Origin: Lautropia dentalis
Lineage (GTDB): Bacteria; Pseudomonadota; Gammaproteobacteria; Burkholderiales; Burkholderiaceae_E
DNA: 64,000 nucleotides
NCBI RefSeq assembly: GCF_003892345.1
Contig: NZ_RRUE01000001.1
Location: forward strand, 899,008-963,007
Direction: 5' to 3'
The position numbers were made by a program, and so were the translations under genes. The notes below the pieces were generated by a model. That model saw nothing but the letters and a program-made list of their open reading frames with translations, did no database searches and had not been told where the DNA came from. How positions within the stretch are numbered: the stretch's first letter is position 1; every line of letters begins with the position of its first letter. Positions 9,780 through 18,639 of this stretch are shown piece by piece.

Positions 9780-9858
9780 GGGCAGGTGCCATCCGGCGCA
9801 GGCACCATCCGGTGCGGTGCCAACCGGTGCAGGTGCCATCCGGTACTGGCACCATCCG
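9780..9858 (+). repeat. 16-bp tandem repeat, five units
   Basis: Five units of 15-16 bp on the pattern GTGCAGGTGCCATCCG lie between leuB and asd. The gene-free interval 9703-10110 also has the hairpin CGGCGCGCG (9923-9931)/CGCGCGCCG (9939-9947), flanked by TGTTGTAA on both sides. No gene is visible there. Confidence 0.7.
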
Positions 9859-9909
9859 GCTGGTCAGGGCGGACGCTCCTGCGCGCAGTCATGGGCAGGA
9901 TATTTATTT

Positions 9910-9959
9910 GTTGTAAAGGCCACGGCGCGCGCAGCATTCGCGCGCCGAAAATGTTGTAA
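9910..9959 (+). promoter_or_regulatory. Hairpin flanked by TGTTGTAA direct repeats before asd
   Basis: The sequence TGTTGTAA occurs on each side (9910 and 9952) of a GC-rich 9-bp stem, CGGCGCGCG/CGCGCGCCG. It lies 150 bases upstream of asd. A regulatory role is possible but unsupported. Confidence 0.25.
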
Positions 9960-10110
9960 TGGGCGCCTGCTGTGGCCGCGCCCATCGACGGCAGGTCATT
10001 TGTCGGGGTGATGACACGGAATGTTTCCGGTGCATCGCCGCATGAGGGCTGCAGTGCCGGTCCTGCCGCTGGGCAGGCCGGATTCGACCAAGCAGGGAAC
10101 AGGAAAGATC

Positions 10111-11241
10111 ATGAGCAGGAAATATCGGGTAGGCCTGGTGGGCTGGCGTGGCATGGTGGGGTCGGTGCTGATGGACCGCATGCGTGCCGAGAAGGATTTC
10201 GACCTTTTCGAGCCGGTCTTCTTCAGCACATCCAACGCCGGTGGCAAGGCCCCGATGGGTACCGAACCGCTGGGTGACGCCCATGATGTGGACGCCCTGA
10301 AAAAGCTCGATGTGATCCTGACCTGCCAGGGTGGCGACTACACGACGGACATGCATCCGAAGCTGCGCGAGGCCGGCTGGAAGGGCTTCTGGATCGACGC
10401 CGCCTCGACCCTGCGCATGGACAAACGGGCCGTGATCGTGTTGGATCCGGTGAACCGGCATGTCATTGATGCGGCCATACAAACCGGTAATCGGGATTTC
10501 ATTGGCGGTAACTGCACGGTTAGCCTGATGATGATGGCTCTCGGCGGTTTGCTGCAGGCAGACCAGGTCGAGTGGGTCTCTGCAATGACCTATCAGTCCG
10601 CCTCTGGCGGTGGTGCACAACACATGAGGGAGCTGGTCAGTCAGATGGGCGCAATCCACGCATCGGTGGCAACCGAACTGTCGGATCCGGGATCGAACAT
10701 CCTGGACATCGACCGTCGGGTGGCCGAAACCATGCGCAGCGCGGATTTCCCTGTCAAACAGTTTGGCCATCCGCTGGCCGGCAGCCTGCTGCCCTGGATC
10801 GACAAGGATCTGGGCGATGGCATGTCGCGCGAGGAGTGGAAGGGCGACGCCGAGCTGAACAAGATGCTGGGCCGGACGGATGACAGTCACATCCCCGTCG
10901 AAAGCATCTGCGTTCGGGTGGGCGCCATGCGCTGCCACAGCCAGGCTCTGACCATCAAGCTGCGCGAGGATCTGCCGCTGCCGGCCATCGAAGAGATGCT
11001 GGCCGGTGCCAACGACTGGGTGAAGGTGGTGCCCAACGATCGTGAGGCAACGCTGGCAGAACTGACGCCGACGGCCGTGACCGGCAAGCTGGACGTGCCG
11101 ATCGGCCGCCTGCGCAAGCTCAAGCTCGGCAAGGGCTACCTCAGTGCCTTCACGGTTGGCGACCAGCTGCTGTGGGGGGCTGCCGAACCGCTGCGCCGGA
11201 TGCTGAGAATCGTGCTGGAGCGCCCGCTGGCTGCACAGTGA
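10111..11241 (+). CDS. asd: Aspartate-semialdehyde dehydrogenase
   Basis: NADPH-dependent reduction of aspartyl phosphate to aspartate semialdehyde, the branch point to lysine, threonine and methionine. It is 376 residues, the Gram-negative type. The N-terminus has [14 protein letters not shown], and the catalytic cysteine is in [10 protein letters not shown] near residue 135. [10 protein letters not shown]-type and [13 protein letters not shown] segments are present. CAGGAAAG precedes the ATG at 10111. dapA, which uses its product, is at 62.7 kb, and metZ at 25.5 kb. Confidence 0.97.
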   Translation: MSRKYRVGLVGWRGMVGSVLMDRMRAEKDFDLFEPVFFSTSNAGGKAPMGTEPLGDAHDVDALKKLDVILTCQGGDYTTDMHPKLREAGWKGFWIDAASTLRMDKRAVIVLDPVNRHVIDAAIQTGNRDFIGGNCTVSLMMMALGGLLQADQVEWVSAMTYQSASGGGAQHMRELVSQMGAIHASVATELSDPGSNILDIDRRVAETMRSADFPVKQFGHPLAGSLLPWIDKDLGDGMSREEWKGDAELNKMLGRTDDSHIPVESICVRVGAMRCHSQALTIKLREDLPLPAIEEMLAGANDWVKVVPNDREATLAELTPTAVTGKLDVPIGRLRKLKLGKGYLSAFTVGDQLLWGAAEPLRRMLRIVLERPLAAQ

Positions 11242-11359
11242 TCCGTCCAATCAACCGAAGTTTTGGCCTGCTGCCGGCCGCCGGAGTCGCACGAAGCGAG
11301 AGGGTGGCCGGTCTTTCCAGAAAGTGTGTTTCGTTCCAAGTCCTGTAAGAGGTGGTACC

Positions 11360-14344
11360 TTGTCTGAACAGCCCCGCAGTAAAAAGCATTCCATGACGTC
11401 TGGTGGCTCCGGGCGCGGCCAGGTCGCGGCTGCGGTTGCCGTTGCGCTGGCGGTCCTGTCCGGTGGTGGCGTCTCGTCCGCCGAGGCTGCCGGTCTTGGT
11501 CGTCTGACGGTCCAGTCTGCCCTGGGGCAGCCGCTGCGCGCCGAGGTCGAGGTCACTGCCGTCTCGGCCGACGAGGCCGATACCCTCACCGCCAAGATCG
11601 CCTCCCCCGAGGCGTTCAGCCGTGTGGGCCTGCAGTACAAGGAAGCCCTGTCCGGCGTGCGCATGGCCGTCGAGAACCGGGGCGGCCGCTACTTCATCAA
11701 GGTCACGTCCAGCAAGCCGATCAACGATCCGTTCGTCGATCTGGTGGTCGAACTGAGCTGGGCCTCGGGTACCTTCAGCCGTGAGTACACGTTCCTGCTG
11801 GATCCCCCGGTCCAGCAGAAGGCCAGCCAGGCCAGCCGCTCGGGCAATGCGCCCGTGGCCGGCGCCGCCACGGCATCGGGCGCCACGGGCGCAGCCGCCG
11901 GCAACCATGGTGCCGTGCGCACCCTCGATCCGTCCACCGGCAGGCTGGTCAGCCACGACCGCAGCGCCCAGCAGGGCGCCCGCGCCGGCAGCGATGCCCG
12001 GAAGGAGGCTGCCGCCCAGGGGCCTGCCGGCCGGGACGCACAGTCCGAGGGCGGTGTGGTGACGGTGGGCCGGGGCGAGACGCTCGGCATGATCGCCCGG
12101 CGTGTCCGTCCGGCCAGCGCCACGCTGGACCAAACCATCGTGGCCATCTACCGCACGAACCCGAATTCGTTCATCCAGAACAACCCCAACCTGATTCGCG
12201 AAGGCCGCGAGCTGACCATCCCGTCGGAAGGCGAGATCGCTGCCATCGACAGCGCCGAGGCCGGCCGCCAGCTGCGCATGGCCGCCCGCGACTTCCGCAC
12301 CTACAAGGAGCGCATGGCCGGTGCGGTGCCGGAGGTCAAGTCCAATACGGGCGGCACCACGGCCAGCGGTGCCGTCTCGGCCCAGGTCGATGACGCCCGC
12401 AATGGCGCCGAAGGCAGCAGCGACCGCCTGGAGCTGAGCCGCTCGGAAGGCACGAAGGATGGCAAGGGCGTGGGCGTACGTGACGCCGAGGCCCAGGTCG
12501 CCCGTGACGCGGCCCTGAAAGAGGCCAACAGCCGCATTGCCGAGCTGGAAAAGAACGTCGGCGCGCTCAAGAGCATGCTGGAGCTGAAGGACAAGTCGCT
12601 GGCCGACCTGCAGGCCCAGCTGGACAGGGCCCGTGCGGCCGGTGCCCAGGTGAGCGGCACGGTGGCCGCGGCCGCCACGGCGGCAGCCGACAAGGCCCGC
12701 GAAGCCGCTGGCCAGGTGACCGACAAGGCGGGCGAGGCCAAGACCGCTGCCGAGAAGGCCGTGGCCGAGAAAGCCGCCCAGACCCGCGCTGCTGCCGACA
12801 AGCTGGCAGCCGATGCCAAGGCCGCCTCCGACAAACTGGCGGCCGAGAAGAAAGCGGCCGAAGACAAGGCGGCCGCCGAGAAGAAGGCTGCCGAAGAGAA
12901 ACAGGCCGCCGGCAAGGCTGCTGCCGAGAAAGCCGCCGCCGAGAAAGCTGCTGCTGACAAGGCTGCTGCCGACAAGGCCGCAGCCGAGAAAGCCACGGCT
13001 GACGCCAAGGCCATTGCCGATGGCAAGGACCAGCAGGCTGGCGGTGATGAGAAATCGGCTGCCGAGAAGGCTGCTGCCGATGCCAAGGCCGAGGTCGAAC
13101 GGGTGACCGGCGCGGCCGACACCGAGAAGCATGGCGAGAACATGCCCAAGCCCGCTCCGGTCAACGAGGGCGAGCGCGAAGGCGAGGGCAGCTTCATCGA
13201 CGGCCTGTCGCAGAACTCGATGCTGCTGCCGGGTCTGGGCGTGGCTGCCGTGGTGGCCGGTCTGGGCTTCTGGATGATGCGTCGCCGCCGCCGCGAGGAT
13301 GACGGCTTCTCCGACAGCATCAGCGCCGACGAGTTCACCGCCAACTCGCTGTTCGGTACCACCGGTGGCCAGAGCGTCGACACCATGACCGGTGCCAGCA
13401 CGCAGATCACCACGATCAGCGAAGCCACGCCGACCGAGGTCGATCCGATTGCCGAGGCCGAGGTGTACATCGCCTACGGCCGCGAGACCCAGGCCGAGGA
13501 AATCCTGCGCGAGGCGCTGAAACGCCAGCCCGAGCGCCAGGCCATTCGCCTGAAGCTGCTGGAAATCTTCTCCAGCCGCAAGGACACCGTGGCGTTCAGC
13601 CAGATGGCGCGCGAAATGCACGACATGACCGGTGGCCTGAACGAGGAATGGTCGCGTGTGACCAGCATGGGTGCTGCGCTGGATCCGGACAATCCGCTGT
13701 ACGGTGACGGTTCGTCGGCCGCAGCTTCGCACACGACGGTTGGATCGGATGCGGGCATGGCCGGCATGGCAGCCGCGGCCGCCGCCGGTGTGGCAGGTGC
13801 CGCCGCCGTGGCCGAGCCGGCCGCCCAGGAAGCCGAGGCTGCGCAGCCGGCCGAACAGGACAACGGCCTGCAGTTCGAGGGCGCCGCAACGGCCCAGGCG
13901 CACGAGGAACCGGCGCATGCCGAGGCCCAGCCGGCCACCTTCCAGTCGACCCGTTCGGGCCCACTGTCGGCCATGCCGAGTGTGGAGCTGCCGTCGCTGG
14001 ATCTGGATGCGCCGCTGGACATGGACGATGGCCCGAGCACGGTGACCGATCTGAACATCGACACGACGATCACCGAGTCGCTGGACATGGGCGACCATAC
14101 GCAGAGTGCCTCCGATCTGGGTTCGATCGGTCTGGATCTGTCGCCGTCGACGATCTCGGGTCCGATCACGATGAGCGGTGCGGCCTCCAGCCAGTGGCAG
14201 GAAATGGCCTCGAAGCTGGATCTGGCCTCGGCCTATGTCGAGATCGGTGACAAGGAAGGGGCGCGCGAGCTGCTGGAAGAGGTGCTGCAGGGCGGTGACG
14301 CTTCGCAGCAGCAGCGTGCACGGGATCTGCTGGCCGATCTGTGA
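11360..14344 (+). CDS. fimV: FimV-like pilus/polar assembly protein with LysM domain
   Basis: A large inner-membrane protein of the FimV/HubP family, which organises cell poles and type IV pilus functions. From a TTG start it has 994 residues. A signal sequence (AAAVAVALAVL) comes first, then the FimV N-terminal domain (GLGRLTVQSALGQPLRAEVE), a LysM domain at about 233-293, a coiled coil near 385-420 and a long Ala/Lys/Glu region at about 430-580 resembling TolA. A membrane segment lies at about 620-643 followed by RRRRR, then an acidic cytoplasmic part ending in the FimV C-terminal motif (ASAYVEIGDKEGARELLEEV). TTG is chosen because AAGAGGTGG ends 5 bases before it. ATG at 11393 lacks such a site and would shorten the signal. 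Confidence 0.9.
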   Translation: MSEQPRSKKHSMTSGGSGRGQVAAAVAVALAVLSGGGVSSAEAAGLGRLTVQSALGQPLRAEVEVTAVSADEADTLTAKIASPEAFSRVGLQYKEALSGVRMAVENRGGRYFIKVTSSKPINDPFVDLVVELSWASGTFSREYTFLLDPPVQQKASQASRSGNAPVAGAATASGATGAAAGNHGAVRTLDPSTGRLVSHDRSAQQGARAGSDARKEAAAQGPAGRDAQSEGGVVTVGRGETLGMIARRVRPASATLDQTIVAIYRTNPNSFIQNNPNLIREGRELTIPSEGEIAAIDSAEAGRQLRMAARDFRTYKERMAGAVPEVKSNTGGTTASGAVSAQVDDARNGAEGSSDRLELSRSEGTKDGKGVGVRDAEAQVARDAALKEANSRIAELEKNVGALKSMLELKDKSLADLQAQLDRARAAGAQVSGTVAAAATAAADKAREAAGQVTDKAGEAKTAAEKAVAEKAAQTRAAADKLAADAKAASDKLAAEKKAAEDKAAAEKKAAEEKQAAGKAAAEKAAAEKAAADKAAADKAAAEKATADAKAIADGKDQQAGGDEKSAAEKAAADAKAEVERVTGAADTEKHGENMPKPAPVNEGEREGEGSFIDGLSQNSMLLPGLGVAAVVAGLGFWMMRRRRREDDGFSDSISADEFTANSLFGTTGGQSVDTMTGASTQITTISEATPTEVDPIAEAEVYIAYGRETQAEEILREALKRQPERQAIRLKLLEIFSSRKDTVAFSQMAREMHDMTGGLNEEWSRVTSMGAALDPDNPLYGDGSSAAASHTTVGSDAGMAGMAAAAAAGVAGAAAVAEPAAQEAEAAQPAEQDNGLQFEGAATAQAHEEPAHAEAQPATFQSTRSGPLSAMPSVELPSLDLDAPLDMDDGPSTVTDLNIDTTITESLDMGDHTQSASDLGSIGLDLSPSTISGPITMSGAASSQWQEMASKLDLASAYVEIGDKEGARELLEEVLQGGDASQQQRARDLLADL

Positions 14345-14353
14345 TTGGCTGGT

Positions 14354-14384
14354 GAGAGGCCCTCACCCTGCGGGGTGAGGGTGG
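14354..14384 (+). terminator. Hairpin after fimV
   Basis: CCCTCACC and GGGTGAGGG form a strong GC-rich stem 15 bases past the fimV stop. There is no T tract, so intrinsic termination is uncertain. Confidence 0.35.
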
Positions 14385-14476
14385 TGCCCGAATGACTGGC
14401 CCGGGGGTCCGTGAAGGATGCCCGGGCCGGTTTCGTTTTGGGGGGAGGAAGGCTTTCTGTTCACGGAAAACGGCTT

Positions 14477-14605
14477 CGGTTCACGGAAGACGGCTTCGAG
14501 GGGGCACCGTCCGGCGCGTGTACCTCCTGCGGTTCATACGTTCAATGAAGTTTTGTTGCCCACGACCTGCGTCGTGGTCAACAAACCTTCATGCCTGCAA
14601 CACTT
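14477..14605 (-). repeat. Type I palindromic repeat, left of truA
   Basis: The reverse complement of this block matches 16233-16357 at roughly 85 percent by eye. It holds a hairpin with arms AAGTTTTGTTG and CAACAAACCTT plus an inner CACGAC/GTCGTG stem. A CCGCAGGAG motif and a CGGACGG motif follow. It lies in the gene-free interval 14345-14817. Confidence 0.8.
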
Positions 14606-14705
14606 CCCGACAACCGGGCTGCGCCCGCCCGTCAGGAAGTGTTCACGGCTACCACGAAATCACCGCAGGAGGCACACGCGCCGGACGGTGCTTCGCAGGT
14701 TTGGA
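14601..14705 (+). repeat. Type II palindromic repeat, left of truA
   Basis: The reverse complement of 15858-15960 matches this block at roughly 90 percent by eye. It starts with a hairpin, ACTTCCCGAC and GTCAGGAAGT arms. ACCACGAAATC, CCGCAGGAGG and CCGGACGG follow. The last two motifs are shared with type I. Confidence 0.8.
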
Positions 14706-14817
14706 CATTGCGGCTTCGATACGGAGGCCGCTGATGTGCGATGGTGCGACAGATCCTTTCGCCTGTCCGGGCTGATCTCATGAGGAAGATGGGCGGGGTT
14801 CGGTATCATCCGAAGCC

Positions 14818-15783
14818 ATGAGTCAGGCTGATGATCCTTGCAATGTGACTGCCAATGTGTCTGCCGTTGCGCCCGTGTCCATGGCACCGCCCGGGGACGG
14901 AGTGAGGGCCGTTCCGTTCCGGGAGAATGCGCATGCGGAGCTGTCCTTGCAGGATGGAGACAGGGAGGCGCGTCACCGCTGGGTGTGCGGCGTGTCGTAT
15001 GACGGTCGGGGGTTCTGTGGCTGGCAGAAGCAGCCGCTGCAGCCTGGGCTGGCACCATCCATCCAGACGACGGTGGAGCGTGCACTGTCGGCCATTGCGG
15101 GGCAGGCCATCGAGGTGCGATGTGCGGGGCGCACCGATACGGGGGTGCACGCGCTCGAACAGATCATCGAGTTTTCCTCGCCGGTGGCACGGCCACCGAC
15201 GGCATGGGTGCGGGGGGCCAATGCGCACCTGCCCGATACGGTGGCGGTGCGCTGGGCCGTACCCATTCCGGCCGATGCCGATTTCGATGCGCGTTTCTCG
15301 GCGCGGGCGCGCACCTACTGGTATGTGCTGATCGACAGCCCGGTGGCGCCGCCGCTGTGGCAGGGGCGGGCCGGGTGGACGCATCGCCCGCTGGATGTGG
15401 CGCGCATGCAGGAGGCGGCCTGCGCCTTGCTGGGCACGCACGATTTCAGCAGCTTCCGGGCGGCCGAATGCCAGGCAGCCACCCCGGTCCGCACGCTGGA
15501 AGACTGGACCATCGAGCGTCATGGCGGCTTCATCCTGATGCGCCTGACGGCCAATGCCTTCCTGCACCACATGGTGCGCAACCTCGTGGGCTCGCTGGTC
15601 TACGTGGGTGATGGCCGCCGTTCGGTCTCCTGGCTGGCCGAGGTGCTGGCTGCCCGTTCCCGTTCGGCCGGCGCGCCCACCTTCGCAGCCGGCGGTCTGT
15701 ACCTGGCCTCCGTACGCTACGAGGCCCCGTGGTCCTTCCCGGGCCGGGGTGACGAACCCCTGTCCCTGGCCGGGCTGGTCTGA
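14818..15783 (+). CDS. truA: tRNA pseudouridine(38-40) synthase
   Basis: Modifies uridines 38-40 in the anticodon arm of tRNAs. The catalytic aspartate lies in CAGRTDTGVHA near residue 106. The conserved VSYDGRGFCGWQ, FDARFSARARTYWY and NAFLHHMVRNLVG segments are all present. At 321 residues it is about 50 longer than usual, because a low-complexity N-terminal extension precedes RHRWVCGVSYDG; an internal ATG at 14881 would remove part of it. The gene keeps its ancestral place between fimV and trpF but is bracketed by inverted repeat elements. Confidence 0.95.
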   Translation: MSQADDPCNVTANVSAVAPVSMAPPGDGVRAVPFRENAHAELSLQDGDREARHRWVCGVSYDGRGFCGWQKQPLQPGLAPSIQTTVERALSAIAGQAIEVRCAGRTDTGVHALEQIIEFSSPVARPPTAWVRGANAHLPDTVAVRWAVPIPADADFDARFSARARTYWYVLIDSPVAPPLWQGRAGWTHRPLDVARMQEAACALLGTHDFSSFRAAECQAATPVRTLEDWTIERHGGFILMRLTANAFLHHMVRNLVGSLVYVGDGRRSVSWLAEVLAARSRSAGAPTFAAGGLYLASVRYEAPWSFPGRGDEPLSLAGLV

Positions 15784-15857
15784 GTGCGCCGCACCTGAGT
15801 GGGGGTAAAACGCGTTTTGCCGGTAGTTCACCTTTTCTCTGTTCGGAGCCGTAACGC

Positions 15858-15960
15858 GCGAACCTGTGAAGCGCCGTCCGGAGGGAGAGCCTCCTGCGGC
15901 GATTTCGTGGTAGCCGTGAACACTTCCTGACGGGCGGGCGCAGCCCGGTTGTCGGGAAGT
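15858..15960 (-). repeat. Type II palindromic repeat, right of truA
   Basis: Inverted partner of 14601-14705, beginning 75 bases after the truA stop. The hairpin arms ACTTCCTGAC and GTCGGGAAGT are at its right end. It belongs to the 776-bp gene-free interval 15784-16559, which is almost entirely repeat sequence. Confidence 0.8.
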
Positions 15961-15994
15961 GCGAGAGCGTGTCATGGGCTCGTTCGTCCCCGCG

Positions 15995-16093
15995 AAACCC
16001 CCTTTGGGCGTGCAGGACAAGGCGGCAGGGCCGCAGAATCCTTAATGGCTTCAAGGCGCTGCCAACGCAGTCATGCGCGCCCAAAGGGGGTTT
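15995..16093. repeat. Type III palindromic repeat, copy 1
   Basis: Perfect terminal inverted repeats AAACCCCCTTTGGGCG (15995-16010) and CGCCCAAAGGGGGTTT (16078-16093). The interior matches the reverse complement of the element at 19647-19724. Confidence 0.8.
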
Positions 16094-16116
16094 CCCTCCG
16101 GGCTGGCTCCGAATCC

Positions 16117-16166
16117 GTGCGCTGCCGGCGTTGCCCTGCTTGGCAAGGCGGCCAGCCTTGCCTGCG
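16117..16166 (+). repeat. Dispersed repeat with internal hairpin, copy 2
   Basis: Matches 1927-1975 with only a few differences over about 48 bases. It sits inside the nested palindrome right of truA. Confidence 0.6.
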
Positions 16167-16232
16167 CAGTGCGCCTTGTCAGCACACGGATTCGAAGCCA
16201 GCGCGGGGACGAACGAGTCCATGACACGCTCT

Positions 16233-16357
16233 ACAGGCATGAAGGTTTGTTGACCACGACGAAGGTCGTGGGCAACAAACCTTCATTGAACGCTGAGCCG
16301 CAGGAGATTCCCGCTCCGGACGGCGCCCCTCTCGAAGTCGTCTTTCGCGAACCGAAA
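16233..16357 (+). repeat. Type I palindromic repeat, right of truA
   Basis: Inverted partner of 14477-14605. Its core at 16241-16284 is a 19-bp stem (GAAGGTTTGTTG and CCACGAC against GTCGTGG and CAACAAACCTTC) with one mismatch. CCGCAGGAG and TCCGGACGGCGCC follow. Confidence 0.8.
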
Positions 16358-16559
16358 CCCCGGCGGAGGAATGCTTCTTTCGCAACTTCACGCAGTCGCG
16401 GGTGAACCGTACCAACGAAGTGCAATGGCCGTTCGCGCCAGTGTGGAGCGAAAGAAGCATCTCGCAGTTCGGGGCCCTCAACAAAGCCGTCTTCCATGAA
16501 TTGCGCCCCAGACCCGCTACCATAGCTCCATCTCTCCCGCGCATCGCCCCATACCAACC

Positions 16560-17396
16560 ATGCCCCTCCGCACCCGCGTTAAATTCTGCGGCCTCGTCCG
16601 CAGGCAGGACATCGATACCGCCGTCGCCCTCGGTGTCGATGCCATCGGCTTCGTCTTCTACGGCCCCAGCAAACGGTATGTCGAGCCGGAAGAGGCTGCC
16701 CGTCTGCGCCGCCGGCTGCCCTCCTGGGTCCGCGCCGTGGGGCTCTTCGTCAACGCACCCATGGATGAGGTGATCGCCACCGTCGATCAGGTGGGGCTGG
16801 ACGTCGTTCAGGCCCACGGGGACGAGACCCCGGACGATCTCCGCCCGCTGCGGGCGCGGCGCATTCCGTACTGGAAGGCACTGCGGGTGGGCGGCACACC
16901 CGAAGAACTGCGGGCATCTTCCCGCGTGCAGGACGTCGTGGGCGAACAGGTCGTCCCATACACCGGCGCGGGCTCATGGGCCGACTGGAATGCCCTGCTG
17001 GAGCGCGGTCGCGTGCCGGCCGACCCGGTGATGCTGGCCCATGCGCTGATGGTCGCTTCGGGGGCCGAGAGCTGCCTGCTGGACAGTGCCGGGCCGGGTT
17101 TCGGGGGCAGTGGGGCGGCCTTCGACTGGGCGGTGCTCGACAGCATGGAGCTGGTGCGCGCCCGTCACGAACCCGACAGTCCCTACACCTCGCTGGTGTC
17201 TCCCGACGAGCGCTTCATTCTGGCGGGCGGGCTGACACCGGACAACGTGGGTGAAGCCATCCGCAGGATACACCCCCTGGGGGTCGATGTCTCCAGCGGT
17301 ATTCAGGGGGCAGATGCCAGGGAGAAGGACGCCGTTAGAATGGCACACTTCATGGAAGCCGTTCTGCGGGCCGATGCGGCCCGCCTGGATGGCTGA
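16560..17396 (+). CDS. trpF: Phosphoribosylanthranilate isomerase
   Basis: Third step of the tryptophan branch, isomerising phosphoribosylanthranilate. The general-base cysteine is in [11 protein letters not shown] near residue 10, and the general-acid aspartate is in [18 protein letters not shown] near residue 178. [13 protein letters not shown] and GVDVSSGIQ form the phosphate site. At 278 residues it is 50-60 longer than most TrpF, with extra sequence around residues 120-165 and 190-215. It is first of a trpF-trpB-trpA run; the gap to trpB is 29 bases. No clear ribosome site precedes the ATG. Confidence 0.94.
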   Translation: MPLRTRVKFCGLVRRQDIDTAVALGVDAIGFVFYGPSKRYVEPEEAARLRRRLPSWVRAVGLFVNAPMDEVIATVDQVGLDVVQAHGDETPDDLRPLRARRIPYWKALRVGGTPEELRASSRVQDVVGEQVVPYTGAGSWADWNALLERGRVPADPVMLAHALMVASGAESCLLDSAGPGFGGSGAAFDWAVLDSMELVRARHEPDSPYTSLVSPDERFILAGGLTPDNVGEAIRRIHPLGVDVSSGIQGADAREKDAVRMAHFMEAVLRADAARLDG

Positions 17397-17425
17397 ACCT
17401 GGCTATTTCTCCCGAACGTGGATCG

Positions 17426-18634
17426 ATGACGATGGTTTCCTACGATTTCCCCGATGAAGCGGGGCACTTCGGCCCTTATGGCGGGCTGTTCGTGTCCGAA
17501 ACGCTGATCAGCGCCCTGGCGGAGCTGCGCGAGGCCTATGAGCGCTTCCGCAACGACCCCGATTTCCAGGCCGAGTTCCGTGACGAGCTGGCCCATTTCG
17601 TGGGCCGGCCCAGCCCGGTCTATCACGCCAGGCGCTGGTCGCAGCTGCTGGGCGGGGCGCAGATCTACTTCAAGCGGGAAGATCTCAACCATACCGGTGC
17701 ACACAAGATCAACAACGCCATCGGCCAGGCCCTGGTGGCCCGCCGCATGGGCAAGACCCGGCTGATCGCCGAAACCGGTGCCGGCCAGCACGGCGTGGCC
17801 ACCGCCACGGTGGCGGCCCGTTACGGGCTGGACTGCACGGTGTACATGGGCTCCGTCGATGCCGCCCGCCAGCGTCAGAACATCTACCGGATGAACCTGC
17901 TGGGGGCGAAGGTGGTGGAGGTCGAGTCGGGCTCGAAGACGCTCAAGGACGCGCTCAACGAGGCCATGCGCGTGTGGGTGACGAATGTCGATGACACCTT
18001 CTACATCATCGGCACCGTGGCCGGCCCGCATCCGTACCCGATGATGGTGCGCGACTTCCAGGCCGTGATCGGCCAGGAGTGCCTGACGCAGATGCCCGAG
18101 TACGCCGGCCGCCAGCCGGACGTGGTGATCGCCGCCGTGGGCGGTGGCTCCAATGCCATCGGCATCTTCCATCCCTACATCCCGTACGAAAACGTGCAGC
18201 TGGTCGGGGTGGAAGCGGCCGGTCACGGGCTCGATTCGGGCCGGCACGCAGCCTCGCTGCAGCGTGGTGTGCCGGGGGTGCTGCACGGCAACCGCACCTA
18301 TGTGCTGCAGGATGCCGACGGCCAGGTCATCGAGACACACTCGGTGTCGGCCGGGCTGGACTATCCGGGCGTGGGGCCCGAGCATGCCTGGCTCAAGGAC
18401 ACCGGCCGGGCGCGCTATGTGCCCATCGACGATGAACAGGCACTGAAGGCGTTTCACGACTGCTGCCACATCGAGGGCATCATCCCGGCGCTCGAATCCA
18501 GCCACGCGCTGGCCGAGGCCGTACGCCTGGCGCCCACCATGGGCAAGGACCAGATCATCCTCGTCAACCTGTCGGGCCGGGGTGACAAGGACATGCACAC
18601 GGTGGCCCAGCAGAGCGGCCAGCAGTGGGGGTGA
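17426..18634 (+). CDS. trpB: Tryptophan synthase beta subunit
   Basis: PLP-dependent condensation of indole and serine into tryptophan. It is 402 residues, standard. The PLP lysine is in [10 protein letters not shown] near residue 95. [16 protein letters not shown] and the phosphate-binding GGGSNAIG are present. ATG at 17426 is used; a second ATG two codons later is equally possible. It partners TrpA, encoded 5 bases downstream. Confidence 0.98.
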   Translation: MTMVSYDFPDEAGHFGPYGGLFVSETLISALAELREAYERFRNDPDFQAEFRDELAHFVGRPSPVYHARRWSQLLGGAQIYFKREDLNHTGAHKINNAIGQALVARRMGKTRLIAETGAGQHGVATATVAARYGLDCTVYMGSVDAARQRQNIYRMNLLGAKVVEVESGSKTLKDALNEAMRVWVTNVDDTFYIIGTVAGPHPYPMMVRDFQAVIGQECLTQMPEYAGRQPDVVIAAVGGGSNAIGIFHPYIPYENVQLVGVEAAGHGLDSGRHAASLQRGVPGVLHGNRTYVLQDADGQVIETHSVSAGLDYPGVGPEHAWLKDTGRARYVPIDDEQALKAFHDCCHIEGIIPALESSHALAEAVRLAPTMGKDQIILVNLSGRGDKDMHTVAQQSGQQWG

Positions 18635-18639
18635 GCGCC

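Larger units (their letters stand above)
15966..16230. repeat. Nested palindrome with 29-bp outer arms
   Basis: The outer arms 15966-15994 and 16202-16230 match 28 of 29 as an inverted repeat carrying GCGTGTCATGG and CGTTCGTCCCCGCG. Inside are two further palindromes: 15995-16093 with perfect 16-bp ends, and about 16101-16203 with GGCTGGCTCCGAATCCG-type ends. The second contains the copy of the 1927-1975 repeat. No open frame here looks like a gene. Confidence 0.8.

Noticed and set aside
7192-9855. An 887-codon minus-strand open frame over leuC, leuD and leuB
   Set aside because: It is antisense to three well-supported genes and has no recognisable protein motif.
11150-14098. A 982-codon open frame on the minus strand across fimV
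   Set aside because: It is the mirror of fimV's GC-rich codons; the product is Gly/Leu/Arg low-complexity with no domain, while the plus strand encodes a complete FimV.
14392-14783. Short open frames left of truA
   Set aside because: They consist of translated palindromic repeats and have no conserved protein sequence.
15949-16405. Several short open frames right of truA
   Set aside because: They run through the nested palindromes on both strands and look like repeat-derived frames.
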